The notes: a model not told the origin generated them from the sequence alone. Shown: positions 1-8,982, counted from the stretch's first letter. The stretch: DNA of 64,000 bases from Mesorhizobium sp. WSM4311 (GCF_002295115.1 NZ_NSFV01000001.1:124001-188000), one strand, 5' to 3'. Translations and numbers: made by a program.

Positions 1-1
1 C

Positions 2-67
2 ATCGTCGAAGAGTTTTCGCCGGCGGAGGCGACGGAGGAGAAGATCATGTACGCGGCGGTGCATTAG
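2..67 (+). CDS. C-terminal tail of a probable sugar ABC importer ATPase (partial)
   Basis: An open frame enters from the left edge and stops at TAG 65-67. The last residues, EATEEKIMYAAVH, resemble the extreme C-terminus of RbsA/XylG-type sugar ABC ATPases, which often end in a T-E-E-x-I-M/L-x-A-A pattern. Only 21 residues are visible, so the assignment rests on that short tail. The rest of the gene and its partners lie outside the window. It could also be the end of an unrelated protein. Confidence 0.4.
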   Translation: MVEEFSPAEATEEKIMYAAVH

Positions 68-178
68 GATGCTGGCTGGTGCGTACGTCGAAAACTGAAT
101 CAGAAGAGCCGATTAGCCACCTTTGCTCGAGACCTGATTCGACGACCTGATCCATCGGTTCAACGAAGGAAAAACGCC

Positions 179-586
179 ATGGCCACCACAAGACTGCTCA
201 GCGATGCCGAGGTCGAAAAAATCCCGGCGGTGAAGGCCGTGTTCGACGATATCAGGGCGACGCGCAAGTCGGATTTCGTCAACAATTTCTGGCGCGGGCT
301 GGCCAATGATCCGGCGTCGCTGAAGCGGGTGTGGGAACAGCTGAAGGCGGTGATGGTGGCGGACAGCGCCATCGATCCGCTGACCAAGGAAATGATCTAC
401 ATCGCGGTGTCGACCGCCAATGGTTGCTCCTACTGCGTCCACTCGCATACGGCGGCGGCCCGGGCCAAGGGCATGACCGACGCGCAGCATGGCGAACTTA
501 TCTCGATCATCGGGCTCGCCGGCCAAACCAACCATCTGGTGACGGCGATGCAGATCCCGGTCGATCCGCAATTCGAGGTGAAGTGA
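179..586 (+). CDS. Carboxymuconolactone decarboxylase / AhpD-like family protein
   Basis: A 135-residue protein of the AhpD/CMD fold. It has the redox CxxC pair C83-S-Y-C86 followed by H90, and a glutamate (E71) twelve residues before the first cysteine. This reproduces the Glu-Cys-x-x-Cys-x-x-x-His proton-relay spacing of AhpD peroxidases, so thiol-based peroxidase or disulfide reductase activity is more likely than decarboxylation. No signal peptide is seen, so it is probably cytoplasmic. The start is supported by a GAAGGA sequence about ten bases upstream of ATG 179. It is a single-gene unit between the ATPase tail and a 239-base spacer. The physiological substrate cannot be read from sequence. 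Confidence 0.85.
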   Translation: MATTRLLSDAEVEKIPAVKAVFDDIRATRKSDFVNNFWRGLANDPASLKRVWEQLKAVMVADSAIDPLTKEMIYIAVSTANGCSYCVHSHTAAARAKGMTDAQHGELISIIGLAGQTNHLVTAMQIPVDPQFEVK

Positions 587-825
587 GCTTTTCGCGCGCC
601 GTCACAAGATTGTGAGCGCGGCCAATGTGTCGCGCACCGGCGGTAAGTGGCTGAAATCTTTTCGGTTTCCGCGTTGCGGCGCGTGCCTCCAGCGCTCTTC
701 GACGACCGTTGCCTGCAATTGCGCGGTTTATCCCGGCCGCTGTTAAGGAAGTGACATGGAACGGCACTAAGGAAGCCCCATGCGATGCCGCTTGCCTGGG
801 GCGCGGCTCGTATGGTGGAGCCGGC
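587..825. other. Spacer upstream of the phosphoesterase/importer operon
   Basis: No convincing gene is seen. There is a small palindrome CACAA-GA-TTGTG at 603-614. The spacer presumably holds the promoter of the operon starting at 826, but no clear -35/-10 pair was recognised. The phosphoesterase frame remains open upstream to an ATG at 709, but that extension lacks family similarity. Confidence 0.4.
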
Positions 826-1674
826 ATGAAAATCGTTCAGATTACAGACACCCATTTCAGTCCGACCAAGCCGCATTTCAACGGCAATTGGGCACCGCTC
901 GCCGCCTGGATCGAGCAGAGCGGCGCCGACCTTGTCATCCACACCGGCGACCTCAGTGTCGACGGTGCCGACAAGGATGACGATATCGCCTTCTGCATGG
1001 ATCTGATGCGGGAAATCTCCACCCCGATGCTGCTGGTGCCCGGCAATCACGATGTCGGCCACCTGCCGGGTTCGTTGCAGCCGGTCAATGCCGGGCGCCT
1101 TGAGCGCTGGCGCCGGCTGGTTGGGCACGACTACTGGATGGGGGATGCAGGGAGATGGCGCCTCATCGGCCTCGACAGCCTGCTGATGGGCTTCGACGAT
1201 GCGGAGGAGGAGGCGCAGTTCGACTGGCTGCGCAGCGCGCTGGAAAGCCGCGGCGGCCGGCGCGTCGCGCTGTTCGCCCACAAGCCGCTGTTCGTCGATG
1301 CGCCCGGCGAGGGCGATACCGGCTACTGGAGCGTCAGGCCGGCGCAGCGCCAGCGCCTCTACGATCTGATCGCCGCGCACGATGTCGCGCTGTTCGCAAG
1401 CGGCCACCTGCACCGGGCATGGCAAGGCCACTACGAAAGCACGTCGCTTGTATGGGGGCCGTCGGCCGCCTTCGTGGTCGGTGACATGGAGCGCGACATG
1501 CCGGGCGAACGGCTGCTTGGCGCCGTCATCCATCAACTCGGGCATCAATTCGGCGACACCGTCGCCAGCGAGATTGTCGCCATACCCGGCATGACGGCTT
1601 ACGTCCTCGATGACGTGGTGGCCGAGGTCTATCCGCACGAGGCGCACAAGGTTCGAAAGCGGGTGGCGTCATGA
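826..1674 (+). CDS. Metallophosphoesterase (GpdQ/CpdA-like cyclic or glycero-phosphodiesterase)
   Basis: A 282-residue calcineurin-like phosphoesterase with the complete dinuclear-metal motif set: D8-x-H10, G41-D42, G73-N74-H75-D76, H152 and G193-H194-L195-H196. This is the class III phosphodiesterase group, which includes cAMP phosphodiesterase CpdA and glycerophosphodiesterase GpdQ. No signal peptide, so cytoplasmic. The start at 826 is chosen over in-frame 709 because MKIVQITDTHF is the canonical beginning and GGAG lies just upstream. The stop overlaps the next ATG by four bases (ATGA), tying it translationally to the importer ATPase. That context suggests it hydrolyses an imported phosphodiester, possibly glycerophosphodiesters; this is inference. 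Confidence 0.85.
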   Translation: MKIVQITDTHFSPTKPHFNGNWAPLAAWIEQSGADLVIHTGDLSVDGADKDDDIAFCMDLMREISTPMLLVPGNHDVGHLPGSLQPVNAGRLERWRRLVGHDYWMGDAGRWRLIGLDSLLMGFDDAEEEAQFDWLRSALESRGGRRVALFAHKPLFVDAPGEGDTGYWSVRPAQRQRLYDLIAAHDVALFASGHLHRAWQGHYESTSLVWGPSAAFVVGDMERDMPGERLLGAVIHQLGHQFGDTVASEIVAIPGMTAYVLDDVVAEVYPHEAHKVRKRVAS

Positions 1675-2822
1675 GCGCGCTGTCGCTTCGCGGGCTGAAA
1701 AAATCCTTTGGTGGCAACGCCATTCTGAATGGCGTTAGCCTCGATGTCGAAGCCGGCGAATTCATCGCGCTCGTCGGCCCTTCCGGATGCGGCAAGAGCA
1801 CCTTGCTGCGCATTCTGGCGGGGCTCGACCATGCCGACAGCGGCGAAATCTTCGTCGGCGGCAAGGACATGTCGCCGGTCGCCGCGGCCGACCGCAACAT
1901 CGCCATGGTGTTCCAGTCCTACGCGCTCTACCCGCATCTGACGGCTGGGCAGAACATCGCCGTGCCGCTCGCCATGAAGCGGCTGAGCCGGTCGCAGCGC
2001 CTGCCGTTGGTCGGCCCCCTGCTGCCCGGCCAAAAGGATATTCGCACCGGCATCGCGCGCGATGTCCGTGAGATGGCGGGTTTGCTCAAGATCGACCATC
2101 TGCTCGACCGCAAGCCGGGGCAGATGTCGGGCGGCCAGCGCCAGCGCGTGGCGCTGGCGCGTGCCATGGTGCGCCATCCCAGCATCTTCCTGATGGACGA
2201 GCCGCTCTCCAACCTCGATGCCAATCTGCGCGTCCATGCCCGCGGCGAGATCGTCGAACTGCACCGCCGCGCCGGCGTGCCGACGCTCTATGTGACGCAC
2301 GACCAGGCCGAGGCGCTTTCGATGGCCGACCGGGTGGCGGTGATGATCGGCGGCAATCTGCTGCAGCTCGCCGCGCCGGAAATGATCTACAACGATCCCG
2401 CCCATATCGAGGTCGCGCGTTTCGTCGGCCAGCCGCGGATCAACATCATCCCGGCGTTCGCCGAAAACGGCCGTGTCGGTTTCGAAGGCATCCGGCTGGC
2501 TTTGCTGGAGAAGGTGGCGAACGGCCCGGTCAGCCTCGGCATCCGGCCGGAATTCGTCAAACTGTCTCCCAGCGGCCGGAGCGGCCTTGCCGGGATGATC
2601 GAACGGCTCGAGTTCCTCGGCTCGGAAGTCATTGCCCATTGCCGGCTCGAGACCTCCGGCGACGCCGTCGTCGCCAAGCTGGCACCGCATGAGGCGAAGG
2701 ACCTGATCGGAGGAATGAAGGTGGGTCTCGTCCTGGCCCCTGAGCAGGCGTTGGTCTTCGGGCCGGAAGGAAAGCGGCTGCGCGTCGCGGCGGGTGCGCG
2801 GCAGGAGCCGGCCTATGTCTAG
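1671..2822 (+). CDS. ABC importer ATPase, UgpC/MalK type
   Basis: A 383-residue ATPase of the CUT1 carbohydrate/glycerol-phosphate importer class. Walker A GPSGCGKS is at 36-43, the Q-loop glutamine at 82, the signature MSGGQ at 152-156, Walker B IFLMDEP at 172-178, then D-loop and THDQ switch histidine. The roughly 150 C-terminal residues form the MalK-type TOBE/regulatory region. There is an insertion between Q-loop and signature (about residues 104-130) longer than in many MalK proteins. ATG 1671 overlaps the phosphoesterase stop, and the 3' end overlaps the first permease by eight bases. It energises the two permeases encoded downstream. Confidence 0.9.
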   Translation: MSALSLRGLKKSFGGNAILNGVSLDVEAGEFIALVGPSGCGKSTLLRILAGLDHADSGEIFVGGKDMSPVAAADRNIAMVFQSYALYPHLTAGQNIAVPLAMKRLSRSQRLPLVGPLLPGQKDIRTGIARDVREMAGLLKIDHLLDRKPGQMSGGQRQRVALARAMVRHPSIFLMDEPLSNLDANLRVHARGEIVELHRRAGVPTLYVTHDQAEALSMADRVAVMIGGNLLQLAAPEMIYNDPAHIEVARFVGQPRINIIPAFAENGRVGFEGIRLALLEKVANGPVSLGIRPEFVKLSPSGRSGLAGMIERLEFLGSEVIAHCRLETSGDAVVAKLAPHEAKDLIGGMKVGLVLAPEQALVFGPEGKRLRVAAGARQEPAYV

Positions 2823-3738
2823 CGTCGCGCTGGCGGGCAATGTCGCGAGCGCCGCGGCGCTGCGTGCGCGCAGCGAAGACCGGACCGCCTGGCTGCTGGC
2901 GGCGCCGGCCATCGTGCTGTTGCTGCTGTTCGTGCTGTTGCCGGTGGCCGCCGTCATCTTCCTCGGCTTCACCGATTTCGAGCTTGGCTACGGCAAGTTT
3001 CGCTTCGTCGGCTTCGAGAACTACGCGCATCTCCTGAACGACCGCACCTTCCGCCGGTCGCTGTGGAACACCTCGGTCTATACGGCCATCGTCGCGCCCG
3101 TGTCGATCGTGCTTGGCCTGGGGGTTGCCCTGCTGATCGAAGGCGAGGGGCGGGCGCGCGGTTTCTTCCGCACCGTCTATTTCCTGCCGGTCGCCTCGCT
3201 GATTGTCGCCATGGCGACCGTCTGGCAATACATCTTCCATCCGACGATCGGGCCGCTCAACGCGCTGCTTTCGCTTGCCGGCATTCCCGGCCCGAACTGG
3301 CTCGGCGCGTCGAACACCGTGCTATACAGCCTGTCGATCATCGGCATCTGGCAGTCGGTCGGCTTCAACATGGTGCTGTTCCTGGCAGGCCTGACGGCGA
3401 TCCCGCGCGAGCTCTATGCCGCAGCCCATGTCGACGGCGCGAAATCGGCGCTCGACCGGTTTTTCCTGGTCACCTGGCCGATGCTCGGGCCAACGACGCT
3501 GTTCGTCGTCACCATTAGCATCACCAATGCGGTGAAGGTCTTCGAAACGGTGAAGATGCTGACCGACGGCGGGCCTAATAAGGCCTCCGAAGTGCTGCTT
3601 TTCACCATTTACCAGGAGGGCTTCGTCTATCTGCGCGTCGGCTACGCCTCGGCGATGACGGTCGTCTTCCTGGCGATCCTGGTCGTGCTGATGCTTGTGC
3701 AATATCGCGTGCTCGACCGGCGGGTGCATTACACATGA
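2815..3738 (+). CDS. ABC importer permease, UgpA/MalF type
   Basis: A 307-residue inner-membrane permease with about six hydrophobic segments. The cytoplasmic EAA-type coupling loop is visible as AAHVDGAKSALDRFF followed by a W-P-M-L segment. ATG 2815 is preferred to in-frame 2794 because it gives the usual N-terminus; it lies inside the end of the ATPase gene, suggesting translational coupling. It is the first transmembrane partner of the CUT1-type importer. The substrate is not determined by permease sequence; glycerol-phosphate-like compounds or disaccharides are the usual cargo of this class. Confidence 0.88.
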   Translation: MSSVALAGNVASAAALRARSEDRTAWLLAAPAIVLLLLFVLLPVAAVIFLGFTDFELGYGKFRFVGFENYAHLLNDRTFRRSLWNTSVYTAIVAPVSIVLGLGVALLIEGEGRARGFFRTVYFLPVASLIVAMATVWQYIFHPTIGPLNALLSLAGIPGPNWLGASNTVLYSLSIIGIWQSVGFNMVLFLAGLTAIPRELYAAAHVDGAKSALDRFFLVTWPMLGPTTLFVVTISITNAVKVFETVKMLTDGGPNKASEVLLFTIYQEGFVYLRVGYASAMTVVFLAILVVLMLVQYRVLDRRVHYT

Positions 3739-4565
3739 ACAGCATCCCGGCCGGCCGCATCATCCGCTTCGCGCTGCTTTCGCTCGGCGCGCTGATGATC
3801 CTTGCGCCCTATATCTTCATGATCTCGACCGCGGGCAAAACGCAGAGCGACATCTTCACCTCGTCGCTGGCGCTCATCCCGCAGCATTTCTACTTCGCCG
3901 AGAATTTCGCCAAGGCGTTTGCCAAGGTGCCGATGGCGACGCTGCTGTGGAACGGTGTCATCGTGTGCGGCCTGATCTTCTTCTTCCAGGTCGTGGTGGC
4001 GATCCCTTGCGCCTATGCGATGGCCAAGCTGAAGTTCCGCGCCGCGCGGCTGATGATGGTGCTGGTCATGCTCGGCCTGCTGGTGCCGATCCATGCGACG
4101 GCGCTGCCGCTCTATTTCGCCTTCGACAGGATGTCGCTCTTGAACAGCTACACCTCGCTGGTCGCGCCCTTCACCATTTCGGTGTTCGCGATCTTCATGT
4201 TCCTGCAGTTCTTCCGCGCCATGCCCGACGACCTGCTGCACGCGGCGCGGCTCGACGGCATGTCCGAACTCGGCATCGTCGCGCGCGTCATCGTGCCCAA
4301 TGCCTGGCCGGCGGTCACCGCCTTCGCGATTTTTTCCGTCGTTGCGCACTGGAATGATCTCTATTGGCCGCTGATCGTCGTCAGCAAGCAGGCCTACGCC
4401 ACGCCGCCGCTCGGCCTGATGTATTTCCGCGCCGCCGAGGCCGGCGACGACTACGGCGCGCTGATGGCCGCCGCGCTGATCATCACCCTTCCTCTCGTCG
4501 CCGCCTTCCTGCTCGCGCAGAAACGCTTCGTCGAGGGCATCACCATGACCGGTCTCAAAGGCTGA
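3735..4565 (+). CDS. ABC importer permease, UgpE/MalG type
   Basis: A 276-residue permease with about six membrane segments and the coupling loop AARLDGMSELGIVARVIVP, typical of the MalG/UgpE partner. It starts with ATG overlapping the stop of the previous permease (ATGA at 3735-3738). It forms the heterodimeric membrane channel with the 2815-3738 product. The tail KRFVEGITMTGLKG is the standard C-terminal signature of this group, which ends in the G-A/M-x-K-G consensus. Confidence 0.9.
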   Translation: MNSIPAGRIIRFALLSLGALMILAPYIFMISTAGKTQSDIFTSSLALIPQHFYFAENFAKAFAKVPMATLLWNGVIVCGLIFFFQVVVAIPCAYAMAKLKFRAARLMMVLVMLGLLVPIHATALPLYFAFDRMSLLNSYTSLVAPFTISVFAIFMFLQFFRAMPDDLLHAARLDGMSELGIVARVIVPNAWPAVTAFAIFSVVAHWNDLYWPLIVVSKQAYATPPLGLMYFRAAEAGDDYGALMAAALIITLPLVAAFLLAQKRFVEGITMTGLKG

Positions 4566-4589
4566 TCGGACCAACAAGGAGCACGAACG

Positions 4590-5855
4590 ATGAAGCATAT
4601 TTCTAGGATTTTTGCCGCAGCAGCGGTGTTACTGGCGGCGGCCCTTCCCGCCTATGCCGAGACGACGCTGACGGTTCACTACCCGATGCCCGGCTTCTTC
4701 AAGAACGTGATGGACACGATCTCGAAGAAGTTCATGGAGGAAAATCCCGACATCAGGATCCAGTTCGCCAGCCCGTCGGCAACCTATGAAGAGGGCATCC
4801 AGACCATCCTTCGCCAGGCCGGCACCGACGAGATGCCCGACATCACCTTCATCGGCCTCAACCGCCTGCGCATGCTCAATGAGCGCGACGTTGCGGTCGA
4901 TCTCGGCCCGCTGGTCAAGAAGGAAGGCAATATGGCGGAGCTCGGCTTCTCCGACACGATTCTGAAGCTGGCGCAGGTCAATGGCAAGCAGGTTGGCCTC
5001 GCCTTCGCCACCTCCAATCCGATCATGTATTACAACGCCGACCTGGTGAAGGCGGCCGGCGGCGATCCGGACAATCCGCCCAAGACCTGGGACGAGGTCA
5101 TCGCGCTCGGCGGCAAAATCAAGGCGCTCGGCAATGGCATCGACGGGATCGACTTCCGCTGGCAGGGCGATGACTGGATGTTCTCGGCGCTGCTGTTCGG
5201 CGCCGGCGGCAAGATGCTGAACGAGGACGAAAGCAAGGTCGCCTTCAACGGGCCGGAAGGCGAGAAGGCGGTGGCGACCCTCGAGCGCATGGTGAAGGAA
5301 GGCGGCATGCCGGTCTTCACCAAGCCGGCGGGCGAACAGGCGTTCGCGGCCGGCAAGGTCGGCTTCGAATTCCAGACCACCGGTGCGCTGGTCAACACGA
5401 TCAAGAATGTCGGCGACAAGTTCACCCTGCGCACGGCCAAGATCCCGCTGATCGATCCGATCAACGGCCATCTGCCGACCGGCGGCAATGCCGTGGTCAT
5501 CCTGACCAAGGACGCGGCCAAGCAGGAGGCCGCCTGGAAGTTCGCGAAATTCGCCGCCGGCCCCTATGGCGCCTCCGTCGTGGTGCCGGGTACCGGCTAT
5601 GTCCCCAACAACGAACTGGCGGCGAAGTCTCCCGAGTATCTCGGCGATTTCTACAAGAAGAACCCGCTGTTCCAGGCCGGGCTCAGCCAGATGCCGCTGA
5701 TGGTTCCATGGTATGCCTTCCCGGGCCACAATGGGGTCAAGGTCACGCAGACGATCGTCGACAATCTGTCGCGCATCGTCGACCAGTCGGCCTCACCCAA
5801 GGAAGCGCTCTATGACGCGGCAAGCGACGTCGAAGGCATGTTGCCGACGCAGTAA
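4590..5855 (+). CDS. ABC importer substrate-binding protein, UgpB/MalE-like
   Basis: A 421-residue extracellular solute-binding protein of family 1. A Sec signal peptide is clear: a basic start, a hydrophobic alanine/leucine core and A-Y-A cleavage near residue 23. AAGGAG precedes ATG 4590. The mature part has the CUT1 binding-protein layout (extended N-lobe, hinge around the ...DITFIG segment, aromatic-rich ligand cleft in the C-lobe). It is the last gene of the phosphoesterase/importer operon, followed by a large palindromic repeat. The order phosphodiesterase-ATPase-permeases-binding protein suggests uptake of a phosphodiester or sugar phosphate, but the ligand is not readable. Confidence 0.87.
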   Translation: MKHISRIFAAAAVLLAAALPAYAETTLTVHYPMPGFFKNVMDTISKKFMEENPDIRIQFASPSATYEEGIQTILRQAGTDEMPDITFIGLNRLRMLNERDVAVDLGPLVKKEGNMAELGFSDTILKLAQVNGKQVGLAFATSNPIMYYNADLVKAAGGDPDNPPKTWDEVIALGGKIKALGNGIDGIDFRWQGDDWMFSALLFGAGGKMLNEDESKVAFNGPEGEKAVATLERMVKEGGMPVFTKPAGEQAFAAGKVGFEFQTTGALVNTIKNVGDKFTLRTAKIPLIDPINGHLPTGGNAVVILTKDAAKQEAAWKFAKFAAGPYGASVVVPGTGYVPNNELAAKSPEYLGDFYKKNPLFQAGLSQMPLMVPWYAFPGHNGVKVTQTIVDNLSRIVDQSASPKEALYDAASDVEGMLPTQ

Positions 5856-5871
5856 GGGTTGTGTGGCGGCT

Positions 5872-6014
5872 TCTTCCTTCCCCCTTGTGGGGGAAGGTGG
5901 ATCGGCGCGCAGCGCCGAGACGGATGAGGGGTATTCCAGCGGAGTGAGGCGTGGTGTTCCCTGGAGCACCCCTCATCCGATCTCGCTTCGCGAGGCCACC
6001 TTTCTCCCGCAAGG
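5872..6014. repeat. Rhizobial palindromic intergenic element (CCCCTCATCCG family)
   Basis: A compound inverted repeat lies between the binding-protein stop and the converging amidohydrolase gene. Perfect 12-base arms CGGATGAGGGGT (5921-5932) and ACCCCTCATCCG (5968-5979) are flanked by AAGGTGG (5894-5900) and CCACCTT (5996-6002). A small hairpin of Cs and Gs sits at about 5880-5893. Elements with this head are widespread between genes in Mesorhizobium-like genomes. Here it probably also ends transcription from both sides. A related element lies at 39070-39192. Confidence 0.75.
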
Positions 6015-6088
6015 GTGTTTGGACCGGGGACATCGCGAACAGGTGTGCGATTTTCCCGATCCAAACAAAGGGGAGAAGGAAGAGAGCG

Positions 6089-6976
6089 CTACACTGGCCG
6101 ATAAACCTTTTCGGCCGTGTTCCAGAAAATGCCGGCCTCGGTTTCTGCACCATGTTTCGCCACCGCATCGCGGTGCGCCTTGATCAACTCGGCATGGCTG
6201 GTCCAGAGCTTCTCGATCGGGAAATTCGAGCCGAACATCAGATGATCCGCACCCAGAATATCGATGGCGTTGTCGACGATATAGGCAATCAGCGCTGGGT
6301 CGTTGCGGTGGACGAAGGTGCCGAGACCGGACAGCTTGGCATAGAGGTTTGGTGCGGCCGAAAGCGTGCGAAGTCCGGCCTTCCAGGCCTCGGTGGTTAC
6401 CGGCTCCGGGCCGGTCAGCATGCCGGCATGGGTGAGGATGAAGTTGGTCTCGGGGTTCTCGCCGACCAGCGTCAGCCCGTCCTTCATCTGGGCGGGGAAG
6501 AGCTGCAGGTCGAAGGACAGGCCGTAATCCTTCAGCCTCGCGACATTGGCCCGCACCTTGGGGTCGATGACCTGATCCGCCGAGGCGGCAAAGCGGAAAG
6601 CCGGCGTCCCGTGCCAGTGCAATTGCATGCGCACGCCGCGCAGCAGCCTGTATTGCATCAGCCGGTCGATCTGAGGCCTGACATCGTCGACCGTCATGTC
6701 GGCATAGCCGACGATGGCATGCGGCCAGCCGGTCTCGTCAGCGGTCGTCTGCAGGAAGGCGACTTCCTTCTCGAAATCCTCCTTGGCCCAGTTGGTCTGG
6801 ACATAGACGGCTTTCTCGACGCCTGACCTCTTCTGGTCCTCGAGGAATTCGCCGATCGGATAGTCGCGACGGATTGGCTCGTAGGGGCCGAAGATGCGCG
6901 GCACCATCGGCCCGACCAGCCAGGGCTGATCCTTCTGGCGCCAGATGTGGAAATGCGCGTCGATGGCTTTCTGCAT
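6089..6976 (-). CDS. Amidohydrolase-2 family (TIM-barrel metal-dependent hydrolase)
   Basis: A 295-residue hydrolase of the amidohydrolase-2 group (lactonases, decarboxylases). The metal-binding H-x-H is at residues 8-10 (DAHFHIW), a second histidine lies in ILTHAG, and the C-terminal MFGSNFP segment is usual for the family. ATG 6976 overlaps the stop of the VWA gene as TGATG; a GTG one codon upstream is an alternative. It is the last gene of the molybdenum hydroxylase cluster, so it may hydrolyse a lactone or cyclic product of that pathway. Substrate unknown; confident only at family level. Confidence 0.82.
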   Translation of the reverse strand: MQKAIDAHFHIWRQKDQPWLVGPMVPRIFGPYEPIRRDYPIGEFLEDQKRSGVEKAVYVQTNWAKEDFEKEVAFLQTTADETGWPHAIVGYADMTVDDVRPQIDRLMQYRLLRGVRMQLHWHGTPAFRFAASADQVIDPKVRANVARLKDYGLSFDLQLFPAQMKDGLTLVGENPETNFILTHAGMLTGPEPVTTEAWKAGLRTLSAAPNLYAKLSGLGTFVHRNDPALIAYIVDNAIDILGADHLMFGSNFPIEKLWTSHAELIKAHRDAVAKHGAETEAGIFWNTAEKVYRPV

Positions 6977-8103
6977 CACGATACCTTTTTCCAGATTGTC
7001 GATGCCGTGGGGGCAGGGCGGGCGAGCGACAGGATGAAATCGGTGAGGCTGGTCAGCGACGAGCCGTCGATGAGATCGTCGAGATCAGGCAGGATGGCGC
7101 GCAGCGCTGCCGTTGCCGGCCGGAAGCGCGGGTCGCCGGCCAAAGGCGTGGCCAGCGACAGCCGGAAGGCGCGGGCGCTCAGCCGGCGCATCGCGGTCTC
7201 CAGTTCGGCATGGTCGCCGCGCTCCAGAGCGTCGGACAGGATGATGACTGCTGCTCCACGCGCGAAGGACGAGAAGCGCGGCACGGAGAGAAAGGCGAGC
7301 AACGTCGGCCCCATGCGGGTGCCGCCGTCCCAGTCGTCGACCTGGGCTGCCGCGCGGGCCAGCGCCTGATCGCGGTCACGGATGCGCAGGGCCGAGGTGA
7401 TGCGGGTGAGCCGCGTGCCGAAGGTGAATATCTCGGCGCGGCCGGCGCCTTGCACGGCGGCATGCGCCAGCTTGAGATAGTCCGCCGTGTGCAGTTTCAT
7501 CGAGCCGGAGACGTCGATCAAGAGCAGCAGCTTGCGCGGCACGGTCTGGCGGCGGCGCAGCAGCGGCGAGGGCACGTCGCCATCGGCGCTGACGATTTCC
7601 CTGAGCGAGCGGCGCAGATCGAGCTTGCCACGCGAAGGGGTGCGCACGGTGCGGAAGGAGCGGCGGGCGGGCAAAGCGGAGGACAGTTTTCGGCGAAAGG
7701 CGGTCAGCCTGTCGTCGTCGCGCTGGAAGTCGCGCGTGCTCAACTGTTCCAGGGCCGAGGATAGCTCGCCGCCTTCCCGGCTACGCTCGGCCTCGGTCCG
7801 CTCATCGTCGGCGCCGCCATCATCCTTGATGCGGGTTTCCTCGTCTGCTTCGCCTTCGACCACGGCTGACGTGTTGCCGTAGAAATGGCTCTGGAAGTGG
7901 ACCTCGAATTCGTCGCGGCGATCGGGTGGCGGCGCCAGCGTGGCAAGGGCGGCTTCGTGGATGTCAGACATTGAGCGTGGGCCAAGTAATGTCACGGCTT
8001 GCATGAAGCCGGAGATTTGTTCGGGTGCGACGGCGAAACCGTAGCGGCGTAGCAGCCGGCCGAAGCCGAGGAAGGGCGCGGCCGGCCGAGGCAGCGCCCT
8101 CAT
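6976..8103 (-). CDS. VWA-domain protein, CoxE-like
   Basis: A 375-residue protein with a CoxE-type von Willebrand A domain. The MIDAS motif is D197-V-S-G-S201, after an acidic low-complexity linker at about 83-116 and an arginine-rich stretch at about 140-170. CoxE proteins work with the MoxR ATPase CoxD in maturation of the molybdenum-copper or molybdenum active site of the hydroxylase; that role is assigned by family and by position. ATG 8103 overlaps the MoxR stop (ATGA). A longer in-frame start at 8250 lies inside moxR and is rejected. No signal peptide, so cytoplasmic. Confidence 0.85.
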   Translation of the reverse strand: MRALPRPAAPFLGFGRLLRRYGFAVAPEQISGFMQAVTLLGPRSMSDIHEAALATLAPPPDRRDEFEVHFQSHFYGNTSAVVEGEADEETRIKDDGGADDERTEAERSREGGELSSALEQLSTRDFQRDDDRLTAFRRKLSSALPARRSFRTVRTPSRGKLDLRRSLREIVSADGDVPSPLLRRRQTVPRKLLLLIDVSGSMKLHTADYLKLAHAAVQGAGRAEIFTFGTRLTRITSALRIRDRDQALARAAAQVDDWDGGTRMGPTLLAFLSVPRFSSFARGAAVIILSDALERGDHAELETAMRRLSARAFRLSLATPLAGDPRFRPATAALRAILPDLDDLIDGSSLTSLTDFILSLARPAPTASTIWKKVS

Positions 8104-8981
8104 CCCAGCGCCTCCTCGACGATGCGGCCAAGCTCGGGCGCGATGTAGGAGAGATCTTCCTCGTCCTTGATCAGCACACCGATGGCGCGGCGGAAGGCCT
8201 CGGGCCATGGGCTGCCGCCCTTTTCCAGAATGGTGGCGGCGTTGGCCCATTCGACCGCTTCGGCGATACCGGGCGGCTTGGCCAGCGGCCGGGCACGGAT
8301 GGTCTGCACGGCTGCCGCCACGGCGCGCGCGGTGGCCTCGGCGACATCGCCGGCGCGCAGCATGATGATGGCGGCCTCACGCTCGGCCTCGGGATAGCCG
8401 ATCCAGTGGTAGACGCAACGGCGGCGCAGCGCTTCGGCGAGTTCGCGGGTGCGGTTCGAGGTCAGGATGACGATCGGCTGGGCGGCGGCGCGGATGGTGC
8501 CGCGCTCGGGAATGCTGATTTGGAAGTCGGAGAGGAATTCCAGCAGCAGCGCCTCGAATTCATGGTCGGAACGGTCGATCTCATCGACCAGCAGCACGCG
8601 CTGCTCCGGTGCCCGCAAGACCTGCAGGAGCGGGCGGGCGATCAGGAAACGGTCGTCATAGATGTCGATCTCATGCTCGCCGGCATGGCGGATGGCGAGC
8701 AGCTGGCGCTGGTAGTTCCATTCGTAGAGCGCGTGAGCGGCGTCGATGCCCTCATAGCATTGCAGCCGCACCAAATCGCGGCCGAGCAGCTCGGCGATCG
8801 CCTTGGCCGCTTCGGTCTTGCCGACGCCGGGCGCGCCTTCGAGCAGCAGGGGCTTGCCCAGCCGGATCGCCAGGAAGATGGCCGTGGAAAGGCTGTCGTC
8901 GGCCAGGTAGCACGAGGCGGCAAGGTGCTGCGCTACCGCCTCCGGCGAGGTCGCGACAGTCTCGGCGGTGAGCTCGGGCAT
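8100..8981 (-). CDS. MoxR-family AAA+ ATPase, CoxD-like
   Basis: A 293-residue AAA+ ATPase. Walker A is GAPGVGKT at 49-56, Walker B VLLVDEID at about 129-136, followed by a sensor-1-like ILTSNRTRE segment. MoxR proteins act as chaperones with VWA partners; next to Cox-type hydroxylase genes the equivalent is CoxD, needed for active-site maturation. ATG 8981 is chosen because MPELTAETVA begins the conserved region and the upstream extension is shadow sequence. It begins one base past the stop of the hydroxylase subunit gene and overlaps the VWA gene, so the whole set is one translationally coupled operon. Confidence 0.88.
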   Translation of the reverse strand: MPELTAETVATSPEAVAQHLAASCYLADDSLSTAIFLAIRLGKPLLLEGAPGVGKTEAAKAIAELLGRDLVRLQCYEGIDAAHALYEWNYQRQLLAIRHAGEHEIDIYDDRFLIARPLLQVLRAPEQRVLLVDEIDRSDHEFEALLLEFLSDFQISIPERGTIRAAAQPIVILTSNRTRELAEALRRRCVYHWIGYPEAEREAAIIMLRAGDVAEATARAVAAAVQTIRARPLAKPPGIAEAVEWANAATILEKGGSPWPEAFRRAIGVLIKDEEDLSYIAPELGRIVEEALG

Positions 8982-8982
8982 G

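Noticed and set aside
5713..6183. Open frames in the gap after the first binding-protein gene
   Set aside because: They run through the palindromic repeat and the ends of flanking genes; no motif or ribosome binding site.
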